A DNA stretch of 64,000 nucleotides from Firmicutes bacterium UBA4795 (GCA_002402825.1 DHGP01000028.1:73067-137066), one strand, 5' to 3'; counted from the stretch's first letter, positions 8,556 through 17,832 are shown. Made by a program: numbers and translations. The notes: a model not told the origin generated them from the sequence alone.

Positions 8556-8580
8556 AATTACCTGAAAATTTGAGGTAATT
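8556..8580 (+). promoter_or_regulatory. Leader hairpin just before the greA ribosome site
   Basis: Perfect 8-bp arms AATTACCT (8556-8563) and AGGTAATT (8573-8580) enclose a 9-nt loop. The hairpin ends 8 nt before the AAGGAG ribosome site. It may influence mRNA stability or translation, and no T-run follows, so it is not a terminator. Confidence 0.35.
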
Positions 8581-8601
8581 CGAGGTTAAGGAGAAAAATG
8601 G

Positions 8602-9069
8602 ATGAAAGAAATGATTTTAACCAGACAAGGATTAAAAAAACTGGAAGATGAATTAAGTTATTTGAAAACGGCAAAGCGGCGAGAGATTGCCGCCAGAATT
8701 AAACAATCTATAGAATTTGGCGACTTAAGCGAGAACTCAGAATACGAAGGGGCAAAAAACGAACAGGCTTTTATTGAAGGGCGAATTTTAACCTTGGAAA
8801 AAATGCTTCGTAACTCACGGGTAATTGATCATAATAATTTTAGTAGAGATAAGGTAAACATTGGTTCCACCGTATCTTTACGCGATATAGCCCGTGGAAA
8901 AGAGTGCCAGTACACAATTGTCAGCCCAGTAGAAGCTGATCCAACGACCAATAAAATTTCTTATGAATCACCGGTAGGAAAGGCAATTTTAGGCCAACGT
9001 AAAGGTAGTGTTGTCGAGGTCAAGGCGCCTGCCGGTAAGGTAGCCTATGAGATTTTAGATATATTTTAA
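8602..9069 (+). CDS. greA: Transcription elongation factor GreA
   Basis: The 155-residue protein is of standard length. It has the N-terminal coiled-coil (MILTRQGLKKLEDELSYLK through GRILTLEKML) whose acidic tip GDLSENSEYEGAK acts in the RNA polymerase secondary channel to rescue backtracked complexes. A C-terminal FKBP-like domain (SPVGKAILGQRKGSVVEV) follows. ATG 8602 is 8 nt after GGAG. It is followed by lysS, the common greA-lysS arrangement in Firmicutes. Confidence 0.96.
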   Translation: MKEMILTRQGLKKLEDELSYLKTAKRREIAARIKQSIEFGDLSENSEYEGAKNEQAFIEGRILTLEKMLRNSRVIDHNNFSRDKVNIGSTVSLRDIARGKECQYTIVSPVEADPTTNKISYESPVGKAILGQRKGSVVEVKAPAGKVAYEILDIF

Positions 9070-9103
9070 GCTAATAAATTGAAATTAAATTACCCTAACG
9101 GAA

Positions 9104-9133
9104 AATAATCAAGGAAGCTTGATTATTATTTTT
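9104..9133 (+). terminator. Rho-independent terminator between greA and lysS
   Basis: Perfect 9-bp arms AATAATCAA (9104-9112) and TTGATTATT (9119-9127) enclose a 6-nt loop. ATTTTTCT follows. It would reduce or stop read-through from greA into lysS. Confidence 0.65.
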
Positions 9134-9161
9134 CTAAATAATTATAACCTGGAGGTTGGCA

Positions 9162-10643
9162 GTGTTTAAAGAAAGCGACCCAGCAAGGACAATAAATGAT
9201 TTGATTTTGCCGCAAAATGACAAACTAAAGGAATTACAAGAAAAAGGGGTTAAACTTTACGGGGGTAAGTATGTCCGTACTCATCCGGCTACTAAACTAA
9301 TTGAAAATTACCCGGTTTTAGAGGGGCAAAAAGTCAGAGTTGCCGGCCGGATTATGGCCATCCGGGGCCACGGAAAAGCAAGTTTTGCCAATTTACAGGA
9401 CAGTTCAGGAAAAATTCAAATTTACCTTCGTTTAAAAGACGTGGGGGCCGAAAGTTACCAGATTTTTAACCGGTTAGATGTTGGGGATATTATAGGGGCG
9501 GAAGGAAATTTATTTAAAACTCGCAGCGGCGAAGTAACCGTGGCGGTAGAAAAATTTACTTTGCTGGCCAAGTCTTTACGCCCTTTGCCGGAGAAATGGC
9601 ACGGCTTAAGAGACGTTGAGTTGCGCTACCGGCAGCGCTATCTTGACCTACTGGTTAATCCCCCGGTTAGGGAGGTGTTTGTATTGCGCAGTAAAATTAT
9701 CCAAACCACACGTAAGTTTTTAGAGCAACGCGGCTTTTTAGAAGTAGAAACTCCCATGATGCACCTTATTCCCGGGGGGGCTAACGCCCGGCCTTTTACA
9801 ACCCACCATAACGCTTTAGATTTGGATTTATATTTGCGTATTGCTCCCGAGTTATATCTAAAACGTTTAATTATTGGTGGTTTGGAAAAAATATATGAAA
9901 TCAACCGGAATTTTAGGAACGAGGGCATTTCCACCAAACATAATCCTGAGTTTACCATGCTAGAGCTTTACCAGGCTTACGCTGATTACCATGATATGTT
10001 AAAATTAACTGAAGAGTTAATTTATATGGTAGCTCAGGAGGTACTGGGGGCATCTAGTGTTATTTATGAAGACGTGACTTTAAACCTGACTCCTCCTTAT
10101 AAAAAAATAAGTATGCTTGAAGCCGTAAAACAGTACACGGGGATTGATTTTTCCAAATTAGACGAACCTTACGAAGCAAGTGCTACCGCAAAGGCCCTAA
10201 ACATAACGGTAGAAAAAGATGATTCCTGGGGGGTTATTTTAAACAAAGTTTTCGAAGAAAAAGTAGAAGCAAATTTAATTCAACCGACCTTTATTTTAGA
10301 CTACCCCATAGAAATTTCTCCCTTGGCTCAAAAAAAGGAAGATGATCCCCGATTAACTTACCGGTTTGAGTTGTTTATATCGGGACGGGAAATAGCCAAT
10401 GCTTTTTCCGAACTCAATGATCCCTTCGAACAAAGAATACGTTTTTTAAAACAGGTGGAAAAACGTCAGGCTGGGGATGAAGAAGCTCACATGATGGATG
10501 AAGACTTTATCACCGCTTTAGAGTACGGGATGCCTCCAACCGGAGGTTTGGGGATTGGTATTGACCGGCTAATAATGATTATGACCAATTCTGCCTCTAT
10601 TCGTGACGTTATTCTTTTCCCTCTTTTAAGACCAAGGGAGTAA
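9162..10643 (+). CDS. lysS: Lysyl-tRNA synthetase, class II
   Basis: This class II aminoacyl-tRNA synthetase of about 493 residues has an N-terminal OB-fold anticodon-binding domain (VRVAGRIMAIRGHGKASF to IGAEGNLFKT). The catalytic core has motif 2 (FRNEGISTKHNPEFTMLE) and motif 3 (GLGIGIDRLIMIMTN). It charges tRNA-Lys. GTG 9162 lies 6 nt after GGAGG (9151-9155). The TTG at 9156 touches the ribosome site and is rejected as start. Confidence 0.96.
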   Translation: MFKESDPARTINDLILPQNDKLKELQEKGVKLYGGKYVRTHPATKLIENYPVLEGQKVRVAGRIMAIRGHGKASFANLQDSSGKIQIYLRLKDVGAESYQIFNRLDVGDIIGAEGNLFKTRSGEVTVAVEKFTLLAKSLRPLPEKWHGLRDVELRYRQRYLDLLVNPPVREVFVLRSKIIQTTRKFLEQRGFLEVETPMMHLIPGGANARPFTTHHNALDLDLYLRIAPELYLKRLIIGGLEKIYEINRNFRNEGISTKHNPEFTMLELYQAYADYHDMLKLTEELIYMVAQEVLGASSVIYEDVTLNLTPPYKKISMLEAVKQYTGIDFSKLDEPYEASATAKALNITVEKDDSWGVILNKVFEEKVEANLIQPTFILDYPIEISPLAQKKEDDPRLTYRFELFISGREIANAFSELNDPFEQRIRFLKQVEKRQAGDEEAHMMDEDFITALEYGMPPTGGLGIGIDRLIMIMTNSASIRDVILFPLLRPRE

Positions 10644-10713
10644 GAACTAAAAAACTGTCCGCTGAACATTTACATACTGGTTAAATATTAATTGGGGAGG
10701 TAAGGATAAAGAT

Positions 10714-12924
10714 ATGCTTACGTCAGAAAAAATTTTTACGGTAGGCTTACCCCGGGGGATGAGCTATTATTATCTTTATCCTTTTTACGCCGGTTTTTTT
10801 CAGGCTCTAAATGTAAAACTGGTTCTTTCGCCTTCCACCACCAAAAAAACACTGGCTTTAATGGAAACCTGCCCTACTGACGAGCCGTGTTTAGCGGTTA
10901 AACTTCTTTTTGCCCATACCAAGAAATTATGGGAAAAAGGGATAGATTATCTTTTTGTGCCTGTTTTAAGCAGTATTGAAAAAGGCAATTATTGTTGTCC
11001 TAAGTTTATTGGGGCAGCCGATATGCTCCGGAATGGGCTGGGGATTCCAGCCGAGTGTTTTTTAAGTCCAAACATTGACGTTAATGAAAAAAATTTTATT
11101 TTGGAAAAGGCCTTAGAAACAATAGCCCCAAAGCTAGGAGTTAGCCGCTTAAAGATAAAACAGGCTATAAATACAGGCCAACAAAAACAAAGGCAATTTT
11201 ACCAGTTTACCATAACCCAGCAGTTAACTACCCCCGAAGCTTATTGTCTTTTAGAGGGACAAAAATTTACCCCAAGGCGCAAATATCCTCCCGTACCGGG
11301 AACAGACCCAAACCAGCGGATTGGCTTAATTGGTCACCCCTATATCTTATACGAGGTAGTTAGCCATGACCTGGTGGAAAGAACGAGGGCTTACGGAAGG
11401 GTTGTTACCGCGGAAATGGTCCCTAAAGAAAAAGTAACCGAAGTTTTAAGAAATATTTTTGAAGGGGAAAAGCTCTGGAGTTTTGAGGCTCAATTATTAG
11501 GCTCCGCCCTTTATCTTTTGCGTAACCGGCAGGTGGACAAGCTTATTTTAGTTGGTTCCTTTGAATGTGGTCCTGAATCAGTGGTCGAAAGTTTTATTGA
11601 AAAGGAAGCAGAACTAGCTGGTATTCCTCTTTTAATTCTTACCTTTGATGAACATACCGGAGAAGCAGGGTTAGTAACCAGATTGGAAGCCTTTATGGAT
11701 ACGGCCGTTTCTGGACGGATATCTTCTTTAGCTTATACGCAGCCGCAAAACCAAATTGTCCCCGGCATCCGTTCCGAACAAAAACTTATTGGCTTTCCCA
11801 CTATGGGTTACCTGGATATTGCTTTACGTTCCGCGTTTAAGTATTGTGGAGTAGAGGCAGTAAAAACCCCTTCTCCCAGCAAAACTACTATAGAGTTGGG
11901 CCGGGAATTAGCTCCTGAATTTGCCTGCTTTCCTTTGGTGGTCACCCTGGGGCAGATGCGCCAGGTTTTAGAAAAAGGCGCGAATGTCCTTTTAATGGTA
12001 GGGGGCAAAGGGCGCTGCCGGTTAGGCTGGTACGCCCAAATTCAAGAAATTTTGCTTAAAAAGAAAGGCTATGATTTTAAGATGGCTATTATTGACTCCC
12101 CCGTGCCCCTAAAAACTCAATGGAAAGGGTTTCGCGATACAATTAAGTGGCTGACTGACGGGGCCTCCTGGCTGCGTTTTATTAAAGCTTTAAGTTTTGG
12201 CGTATACAAACTTACGGCCTTGGATAAGGGAGAGATGTTGCTCCAAAAGATGCGGGCTTTTGAGGCTGAACGCGGGGGAGCCGATAAAATTTTTAAAAAG
12301 TACCTTTTTCGTCTGGAGTCTTGCGATACCTTTACCAGGGTAAAAAAAGAATGGAAATATTTCCAACAAGAAATGGCTGCTATTGCCACTACGGCAACTA
12401 ACCCTTTACATGTTTTTATAGTTGGTGAAATATGGGTGGTGCTGGAACACTTCGTTAACAATTATCTGGAGAAGTTTTTAGGTACTCACCCCCATTACCG
12501 GGTTTATACCCACCGTGATCTTTATACCAGCAACTGGTTTAAGCTTCATGTTTTACAAAACAGAAAGCTGAAAAAACGGGAAAAATATATTCACCAGGCA
12601 GCCAAAACTTACCTGACCACAAAAGTTGGCGGTCACGGCTTAGATACAGTTGGTTTAACTGTTTTAGGTAAAGAAGAAGGAATGGACGGAATCATTCATG
12701 TTTTTCCTTTTACGTGCATGCCGGAAATAGTAGCCCAAAATATCCTGGTAAAAGTAAGTAAGGAACTGGACATCCCTGTTTTAACCCAGATTATTAGTGA
12801 GCAAACAGGGGAAGCAGGCTACCAGACGCGTCTGGAAGCCTTTCTTGACGTCCTTTTAGAGCGCCGGGAGTATAAAACAAAGCAGCAGGAAAGGGGCAAA
12901 ACTATTGTATTTAGCAGGCATTGA
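10714..12924 (+). CDS. Acyl-CoA dehydratase activase-related protein, two-module fusion (DUF2229 type)
   Basis: The 736-residue protein holds two related modules. The N-terminal half (about 1-350) begins GLPRGMSYYYLYPFYAGFF and ends with DEHTGEAGLVTRLEAFMD. The second half (about 360-720) begins GFPTMGYLDIALRSAFKYCG and ends with SEQTGEAGYQTRLEAFLD. These modules are normally found as separate adjacent proteins beside BadF/HgdC-type activases. Conserved cysteines include TCPTDEPC and NYCCPKF. The family resembles the 2-hydroxyacyl-CoA dehydratase fold, but its reaction is not established. Its 3' end overlaps the activase gene by 20 bp, so the two products probably act together. Confidence 0.85.
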   Translation: MLTSEKIFTVGLPRGMSYYYLYPFYAGFFQALNVKLVLSPSTTKKTLALMETCPTDEPCLAVKLLFAHTKKLWEKGIDYLFVPVLSSIEKGNYCCPKFIGAADMLRNGLGIPAECFLSPNIDVNEKNFILEKALETIAPKLGVSRLKIKQAINTGQQKQRQFYQFTITQQLTTPEAYCLLEGQKFTPRRKYPPVPGTDPNQRIGLIGHPYILYEVVSHDLVERTRAYGRVVTAEMVPKEKVTEVLRNIFEGEKLWSFEAQLLGSALYLLRNRQVDKLILVGSFECGPESVVESFIEKEAELAGIPLLILTFDEHTGEAGLVTRLEAFMDTAVSGRISSLAYTQPQNQIVPGIRSEQKLIGFPTMGYLDIALRSAFKYCGVEAVKTPSPSKTTIELGRELAPEFACFPLVVTLGQMRQVLEKGANVLLMVGGKGRCRLGWYAQIQEILLKKKGYDFKMAIIDSPVPLKTQWKGFRDTIKWLTDGASWLRFIKALSFGVYKLTALDKGEMLLQKMRAFEAERGGADKIFKKYLFRLESCDTFTRVKKEWKYFQQEMAAIATTATNPLHVFIVGEIWVVLEHFVNNYLEKFLGTHPHYRVYTHRDLYTSNWFKLHVLQNRKLKKREKYIHQAAKTYLTTKVGGHGLDTVGLTVLGKEEGMDGIIHVFPFTCMPEIVAQNILVKVSKELDIPVLTQIISEQTGEAGYQTRLEAFLDVLLERREYKTKQQERGKTIVFSRH

Positions 12925-13921
12925 CGTTGGTTCGGTAACGACAAAACTGGTGGTCATTGACGAACAGAATAAGGTTATTTTTCAGACGTATTTACGTACG
13001 GCCGGGGGTCCTATTCTGGCTATCCAAAGTGCCTTTCGCCAGTTAAGGGAAAAGGTAGGTTCTAACCTGGAAATATCAGGAGTAGGAACTACCGGCTCCG
13101 GAAGACATTTGGCCAGCATAATGGTGGGGGCGGATGTGGTAAAAAATGAGATTACGGCTCACGCCACGGCCGCGCGCTTTGTTGCCCCGGAAGTGCGCAC
13201 GGTAATTGACATTGGTGGTCAGGACTCAAAAATAATTTTTTTAAACCAGGGGGTTTCCACCGGTTTTAATATGAATACGGTTTGTGCAGCTGGTACAGGT
13301 TCTTTTTTAGATCACCAGGCAGCCCGTTTAGGTATCCCCATTGAAGAATTTGGCGAACTAGCCTTAAAATCTAAAAGCCCGGTACGTATAGCCGGACGTT
13401 GCGGAGTATTTGCGGAATCAGATTTAATTCATAAACAACAAATGGGCTACCCCAAAGAAGATTTAATTGCTGGTTTATGCCTGGCCCTGGTGAGCAATTA
13501 TCTGACCAATGTAGCCCGCAACCGGAAGATTGAAGCCATGGTTCTTTTTCAGGGCGGGGTAGCCGCAAATATTGGTATTCGGGCGGCCTTTGAAACTAAA
13601 CTTAAAATGCCCGTTATTGTCCCGAAGTATTATAAGGTTATGGGGGCTTTAGGAGCGGCTTTAATAGCCAAAAAGGAAATGCTAGCCCGCCCGCGTCAGA
13701 CTACTTTTAGGGGTATTTATGCCGTTACAAGCTTTACCTGCCGCCCGCGCAGCTTTATCTGCGCTGATTGTGCCAATAATTGTGAGGTTAACGAATTGTA
13801 TATTCAGGACGAGCTAATTAGCCGGTGGGGGTCTAAATGCGGCAAATGGGAAAACTTAAACCTTTCTTCCGCGCAATATACACTGGCCCAGGAAGCCCCG
13901 TTAAAAATTATCAATGGCTAA
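12905..13921 (+). CDS. BadF/BadG/HgdC-type ATPase (acyl-CoA dehydratase activase)
   Basis: This 338-residue ASKHA-fold ATPase has GIDVGSVTTKLVVID (phosphate 1), IDIGGQDSKII (phosphate 2) and the iron-sulfur cysteines in NTVCAAGTGSF and GRCGVFAESD. In the dimer those cysteines would hold a bridging [4Fe-4S] cluster for ATP-driven low-potential electron transfer. A Cys-rich tail (CRPRSFICADCANNC and SKCGK) extends the usual 260-residue domain. The start is TTG 12905, 8 nt after AAAGGGG and overlapping the upstream gene. The acceptor enzyme is not encoded nearby, apart from the dehydratase-like upstream partner. Confidence 0.9.
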   Translation: MYLAGIDVGSVTTKLVVIDEQNKVIFQTYLRTAGGPILAIQSAFRQLREKVGSNLEISGVGTTGSGRHLASIMVGADVVKNEITAHATAARFVAPEVRTVIDIGGQDSKIIFLNQGVSTGFNMNTVCAAGTGSFLDHQAARLGIPIEEFGELALKSKSPVRIAGRCGVFAESDLIHKQQMGYPKEDLIAGLCLALVSNYLTNVARNRKIEAMVLFQGGVAANIGIRAAFETKLKMPVIVPKYYKVMGALGAALIAKKEMLARPRQTTFRGIYAVTSFTCRPRSFICADCANNCEVNELYIQDELISRWGSKCGKWENLNLSSAQYTLAQEAPLKIING

Positions 13922-13958
13922 AAAAGCTTCTATATGCTTTGCCGTAATTATAGCGTAT

Positions 13959-14702
13959 TTATTCTAAAGATTGGCTAATCATCGTTTGGATTTCCCGGAT
14001 TATATTTTTTTTACAAACTAGCGCAGACTTTTCAAATGGCTCATAATAAGAGGGTTCCACGTGAGGAGCCAGCTCTAATATTTTGTCAAAACAGCCCAAA
14101 GCTTCTTCGTATCTTTTAAAGTAGGTTAAAATATAACCTTTATTGCTTAAAGCTTTAAGAAAATCAGGGTTAATATCTAAAGATTTGTCAAAACATTCTA
14201 AAGCCTCAGGGTACTTTTTTAAATTATAATAAGCAACCCCCTTATTATTCCAGGCAACCCAATTACTAGGTTCTTTATTAGTTACCAGGTCTAAACATTG
14301 AATGGCTTCTTCATATTTTTCCTTGGCTAATAAAGCTGAACCTTTATTATAAAGAATGAGAGTTAAGTCAGGAGTGATAGATATGGCTATGTCAAAACAT
14401 TGAATGGCTTCTTCATATCTTTTTAGCTCCAGTAAAGCAGACCCTTTCCCATTCCAGGCTAAAGTGTGATTAGGGTCTATATTTAACGCTTTTTCAAAGC
14501 AAATAAGAGCTTCCTCATGTTTTTTTAAATACAAAAAGGCCGAGCCTTTATTAAACCAGGCTGTGGTTAGTTCGGGCATAAATTCTATGGCCTGCTCGTA
14601 AAATTTAATCGCTTTTTTATATTCTTGTAACTGGTAAAACATATTTCCTACGTGGGTTAAATAATTGGCCATTTCTTCACCTTCTTTGGTCATTATTATC
14701 AT
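13959..14702 (-). CDS. Tetratricopeptide-repeat protein
   Basis: The 247-residue protein is almost entirely TPR units of about 34 residues, roughly six of them. Examples are KAIKFYEQAIEFMPELTTAW, EALICFEKALNIDPNHTLAW and EALECFDKSLDINPDF. It has no signal peptide or membrane segment and so should be a cytosolic protein-protein interaction scaffold. Nothing in the sequence or neighbours points to a partner. It is transcribed alone, convergent with the activase gene. Confidence 0.88.
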   Translation of the reverse strand: MIIMTKEGEEMANYLTHVGNMFYQLQEYKKAIKFYEQAIEFMPELTTAWFNKGSAFLYLKKHEEALICFEKALNIDPNHTLAWNGKGSALLELKRYEEAIQCFDIAISITPDLTLILYNKGSALLAKEKYEEAIQCLDLVTNKEPSNWVAWNNKGVAYYNLKKYPEALECFDKSLDINPDFLKALSNKGYILTYFKRYEEALGCFDKILELAPHVEPSYYEPFEKSALVCKKNIIREIQTMISQSLE

Positions 14703-14876
14703 CCTTTCTAGTAAAGAATAAGTTAGCTCTACTTTTTTGCATCATAACATAATTAATAATTATAAAATAAATAAGTTAAAGATAAAAAAGTGGGGTACGT
14801 AAAAAAATACTTATACTGTCCCCAACTTAAATTAAATCTTAAAAGCATAACTTAGGAGTTAAACTTTACGTTTTTA

Positions 14877-16052
14877 TTAAATTATACCATCTTTTTTAAA
14901 ATTATCAATATCTTCTTTAGTATACCCCAGGCGCAATAAAATAGATTCAGTATGTTCACCTAATTCGGGCGGTGGTAATTTTACTTCAGCTGGCGTATCA
15001 GACAGTTTAATAGGAAAACCTAACTGTTTAATTGTCCCTAACTGAGGATGCTCCATTTCGAAAACCATTTTGCGGTGGAGTACTTGAGGATCGTTAAAGG
15101 CCTCTGGTAAGCTATATACCGGTCCGGCACAAGTATCAATTTCTTTAAAAATTTTTACCCATTCATCTCTGTTTTTTTTCTTAAATTCTGCCTGGATGAT
15201 ACTCCGGATTTCGTCTTGTTTTTCGTCAACTGAGTGCAAAGGGATTAATTCTTCTTTTTCTAAGAAACGGCACAGGTTAGCCCAAAAATGAGGTTCAACT
15301 GCTCCAAGCGTAATGTATTGGCCATCGCTAGTTTCGTAAACGTCATAATAAGCGTATTTTCCGGTTAACCAGGTTTTACCCCGTTCGGGTGTAATGTTGT
15401 CTGCAAAATATGTACCGGCTAATACAGGCAACCAGGCAACAGCACCATCCAGCATAGAAATATCTACAAACTGACCTTTATTTGTTTGTTGCCGGGCTAG
15501 TAAGGCTAAAAGAACACCTATTGTGGCCATTAAGGTACCTCCTCCAATATCCGCTACCTGTACCCCGGATAAGGCAGGAGCTTCTCCCTGTTGACCAACC
15601 ATTCCCAGAACACCAGCGTAACCAAGGTAATTAATATCGTGTCCCGGAAATTGTGCGTATGGCCCATCCTGTCCGTAGCCACTGATGGAACAGTAAATTA
15701 AACGCGGGTTAATTTGTTTTAAGGTATCGTAATCTGCTTTATAACGTATGGCCACCCCTGGCCGAAATCCCTCTATGACTACATCTGATTCTTTTACTAA
15801 TTGGTGAAAAATTTCTTGTCCCTTTTCTACTCTTAAATTAAGGGTTATACTTTGCTTATTCCGGTTTACAACTAAAAACTTGCCGCTTATGTCTTTTATC
15901 ATTGGTGTTTCCCAGCGTAAACGGTCACCCGAGCCTGGTTGTTCCACTTTTATTACTTCAGCCCCAAAATCTGCTAAAAACATGGAACAATATGGTCCCG
16001 GTAACCATTGGGTAAGATCTAAAACTTTGCATCCTTTAAGTGGTGTAGTCAA
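14877..16052 (-). CDS. CaiB/BaiF class III CoA-transferase or alpha-methylacyl-CoA racemase
   Basis: This 391-residue CoA-transferase family III protein has PGPYCSMFLADFGAEVIKVE, GFRPGVA and IYCSISGYGQDGPY. The motif GHDINYL and the Asp of QVADIGGG match the His/Asp pair of alpha-methylacyl-CoA racemases, and that Asp aligns with the catalytic Asp of formyl-CoA-transferase-type enzymes. Transfer and racemisation cannot be told apart here. TTG 16052 follows GGGAGG by 7 nt. The HIT gene lies just upstream on the same strand. A paralogue sits at 19128-20252, separated by an opposite-strand block, so the two may serve one pathway. Confidence 0.82.
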   Translation of the reverse strand: MTTPLKGCKVLDLTQWLPGPYCSMFLADFGAEVIKVEQPGSGDRLRWETPMIKDISGKFLVVNRNKQSITLNLRVEKGQEIFHQLVKESDVVIEGFRPGVAIRYKADYDTLKQINPRLIYCSISGYGQDGPYAQFPGHDINYLGYAGVLGMVGQQGEAPALSGVQVADIGGGTLMATIGVLLALLARQQTNKGQFVDISMLDGAVAWLPVLAGTYFADNITPERGKTWLTGKYAYYDVYETSDGQYITLGAVEPHFWANLCRFLEKEELIPLHSVDEKQDEIRSIIQAEFKKKNRDEWVKIFKEIDTCAGPVYSLPEAFNDPQVLHRKMVFEMEHPQLGTIKQLGFPIKLSDTPAEVKLPPPELGEHTESILLRLGYTKEDIDNFKKDGII

Positions 16053-16088
16053 ATATAATCCTCCCCTTTTTTATTTTTAATCTGTTTT

Positions 16089-16571
16089 TTACATATTTTT
16101 TAATGTTTCTTTAAGCTTACGGTACGTTACCTTTATTCCCTCTGAAATTACCCGAGTATTATTTATGGCGGTCATAAAATTAGTGTCCCCCCGCCAGCGG
16201 GGGACAATATGGATGTGGAAATGATCAGGTACTCCAGCTCCTGCAACTTTGCCCAGGTTGGCGCCTATATTAAAACCTTCTGGTTTAAAAACTAGTTTTA
16301 ATAACTGAACAAATTTTTGGGTTAATTGAATAATTTCCATCGCTTCATCTTGTTCTAAAGCGGTCAATTCACTAACGTGTCTTTTTGGGGCCACCATTAA
16401 GTGTCCATTTGTATAAGGGTAAAGGTTTAATACTACAAAAACTTTATTGGCCCGTAAAAGAACATAATTATCTTCATCATTATCAACTTGCAATTTAGCG
16501 CAAAAAATACAGTATGACGGAATTTCCTTAGCCACGTATTCTGAGCGCCACGGAGCCCAAATTCTATCCAT
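16089..16571 (-). CDS. HIT family nucleotide hydrolase/transferase
   Basis: The 160-residue protein has the histidine-triad signature HFHIHIVPRW and the N-terminal zinc-binding pair CIFC. That is typical of bacterial HIT proteins related to Ap4A phosphorylase and AMP hydrolases. It starts MDRIWAPWRSEYV, a common start in this clade. The physiological substrate is unknown. It is 36 bp upstream of the class III CoA-transferase on the same strand, which may be chance co-transcription. Confidence 0.88.
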   Translation of the reverse strand: MDRIWAPWRSEYVAKEIPSYCIFCAKLQVDNDEDNYVLLRANKVFVVLNLYPYTNGHLMVAPKRHVSELTALEQDEAMEIIQLTQKFVQLLKLVFKPEGFNIGANLGKVAGAGVPDHFHIHIVPRWRGDTNFMTAINNTRVISEGIKVTYRKLKETLKNM

Positions 16572-16768
16572 ATTACTGTGTTTCCCTTCAAAACGTATGA
16601 CTATAATTTAGTTTAATAAACTCTTAAAGTCAAGAAGTAATTTCTTTATTCAGAAAATAAAATTACTTTAAAAATTTAAAATTAAACGCAAAGATATTGC
16701 TTAAAATAATAAAAATAAATATAATAACAACACATTAATTAGTAAATGGATAGTTAAAATAAAAAGCA

Positions 16769-16902
16769 AAAATATAGTAACTACTCAGGTTCATAGGGGC
16801 AAAGGCACGGAGGCACAAAGTTTTTTTGCCAGACTTGCAGATCTCTATACGTTTTCATTTTCCTTTGGATCTCTGTGCCTACCTGAATAGTTACAAAATA
16901 TA
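16769..16902. mobile_element. MITE-like element with 8-bp target duplication
   Basis: The element core is 16777-16894 (118 bp). Its ends GTAACTACTCAGGT and ACCTGAATAGTTAC match as inverted repeats at 13 of 14 positions, and the inner sequence continues as a looser inverted repeat (AGGCACGGAGGCAC against GTGCCT-type partners). AAAATATA flanks it directly on both sides (16769-16776 and 16895-16902), as expected for a target-site duplication. It carries no reading frame. It sits 18 bp before pyrE and fills much of the 349-bp gap after the HIT gene, the rest of which is A/T-rich with no feature I can call. Confidence 0.75.
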
Positions 16903-16920
16903 AGGTAAAGTTTAGGCAAA

Positions 16921-17502
16921 ATGGCTAATGAAATTAGTAAAACTAAGCTTAATTCAAGCTCAAATTACCGAAAAACTTTATACGAACTGGTAAAAAAACG
17001 TTCTTTTAAATTTGGCAAATTTGTTCTTTCGTCCGGAAAAGAAAGTAGTTATTACTTTGATGGAAAACAGGTAACGCTCCATCCTTTGGGGGCATACGTC
17101 TTAGCAAAAGTTATTATTGAAAAAATTAAGGATAAAAATATACAGGCTGTAGGAGGTCTTACAATAGGGGCTGATCCCATCGTTGGTTCACTAGCCCCTA
17201 TTTGCTACCTTGAAGGCTTAAATTTAAAATTATTTATTGTTCGTAAAGCAGCTAAGGAGCATGGGGAAAAAAGACTTATTGAAGGGCCGAAACTCCTGTC
17301 CTCCGATCGGGTAGTAATTTTAGATGATGTTCTTACCACTGGAAGTTCAATAATCAGAGCTATTGAAGCAGTAAAAGATATAGGCTGCCCGGTAGTTAAA
17401 ATTATTGTTCTGGTGGACCGGTTGGAAGGAGGAACAGAAAAAATTGAAAATATGGGCCTTAAAGTAGATTCGATATTCACTATACGTGATTTTGGTCTTT
17501 AA
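16921..17502 (+). CDS. pyrE: Orotate phosphoribosyltransferase
   Basis: This type I phosphoribosyltransferase of 193 residues joins orotate to PRPP to form OMP in pyrimidine synthesis. The PRPP-binding motif VVILDDVLTTGSS and the loop RKAAKEHGEKRLIEG are typical. It stands alone here, more than 15 kb from pyrD-pyrK-pyrR, although PyrR could still act on it. The upstream region is occupied by a MITE that ends 26 bp before the ATG, so its promoter may lie in or beyond that element. Only a weak AAGG ribosome site is visible. Confidence 0.92.
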   Translation: MANEISKTKLNSSSNYRKTLYELVKKRSFKFGKFVLSSGKESSYYFDGKQVTLHPLGAYVLAKVIIEKIKDKNIQAVGGLTIGADPIVGSLAPICYLEGLNLKLFIVRKAAKEHGEKRLIEGPKLLSSDRVVILDDVLTTGSSIIRAIEAVKDIGCPVVKIIVLVDRLEGGTEKIENMGLKVDSIFTIRDFGL

Positions 17503-17564
17503 ATGGGCTTAAGCCTGGTGGTAAAACTTACCTTAAAGCTATTGCCTGAACATTTTTAAAAAAC

Positions 17565-17652
17565 TGGTGCGGCAGGAGGGACTTGAACCCCCACGGGCGC
17601 ACTGCCCACAAGAACCTGAATCTTGCGCGTCTGCCAATTCCGCCACTGCCGC
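17565..17652 (-). tRNA. tRNA-Leu (CAG anticodon)
   Basis: The minus strand gives acceptor stem GCGGCAG with CTGCCGC, an anticodon loop TTCAGGT (CAG), a long class II variable arm, a TTCAAGT T loop and an encoded CCA. Confidence 0.95.
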
Positions 17653-17803
17653 ACAAATTAATATTTTTCTACATATTAAGAATTTCCCTACACATACCTT
17701 CTATTAATTTTAGCATAACTATAAATTTTTTGCAAGATAAACTAACACTTTAAAGGTAAAAAAATACCGGTTTATTCCAAGGAGATTATTTTTTACGTTA
17801 TCC

Positions 17804-17832
17804 TTGCTTTGAGGCCGTTACTTTTTTATAAT
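17804..17832 (+). promoter_or_regulatory. Sigma-A-like promoter for htpX
   Basis: TTGCTT (17804-17809), a 17-nt spacer and a consensus TATAAT (17827-17832) lie about 75 nt upstream of the htpX start. Confidence 0.6.

Noticed and set aside
8472..8601. Riboswitch in the greA leader
   Set aside because: Only one 8-bp hairpin is present, with no conserved aptamer sequence or terminator. It does not match any riboswitch class I know.
14760..14876. Terminator after the class III CoA-transferase
   Set aside because: GTGGGG and CCCCAAC can pair loosely with an interrupted stem on either strand, but the match is too poor to call.
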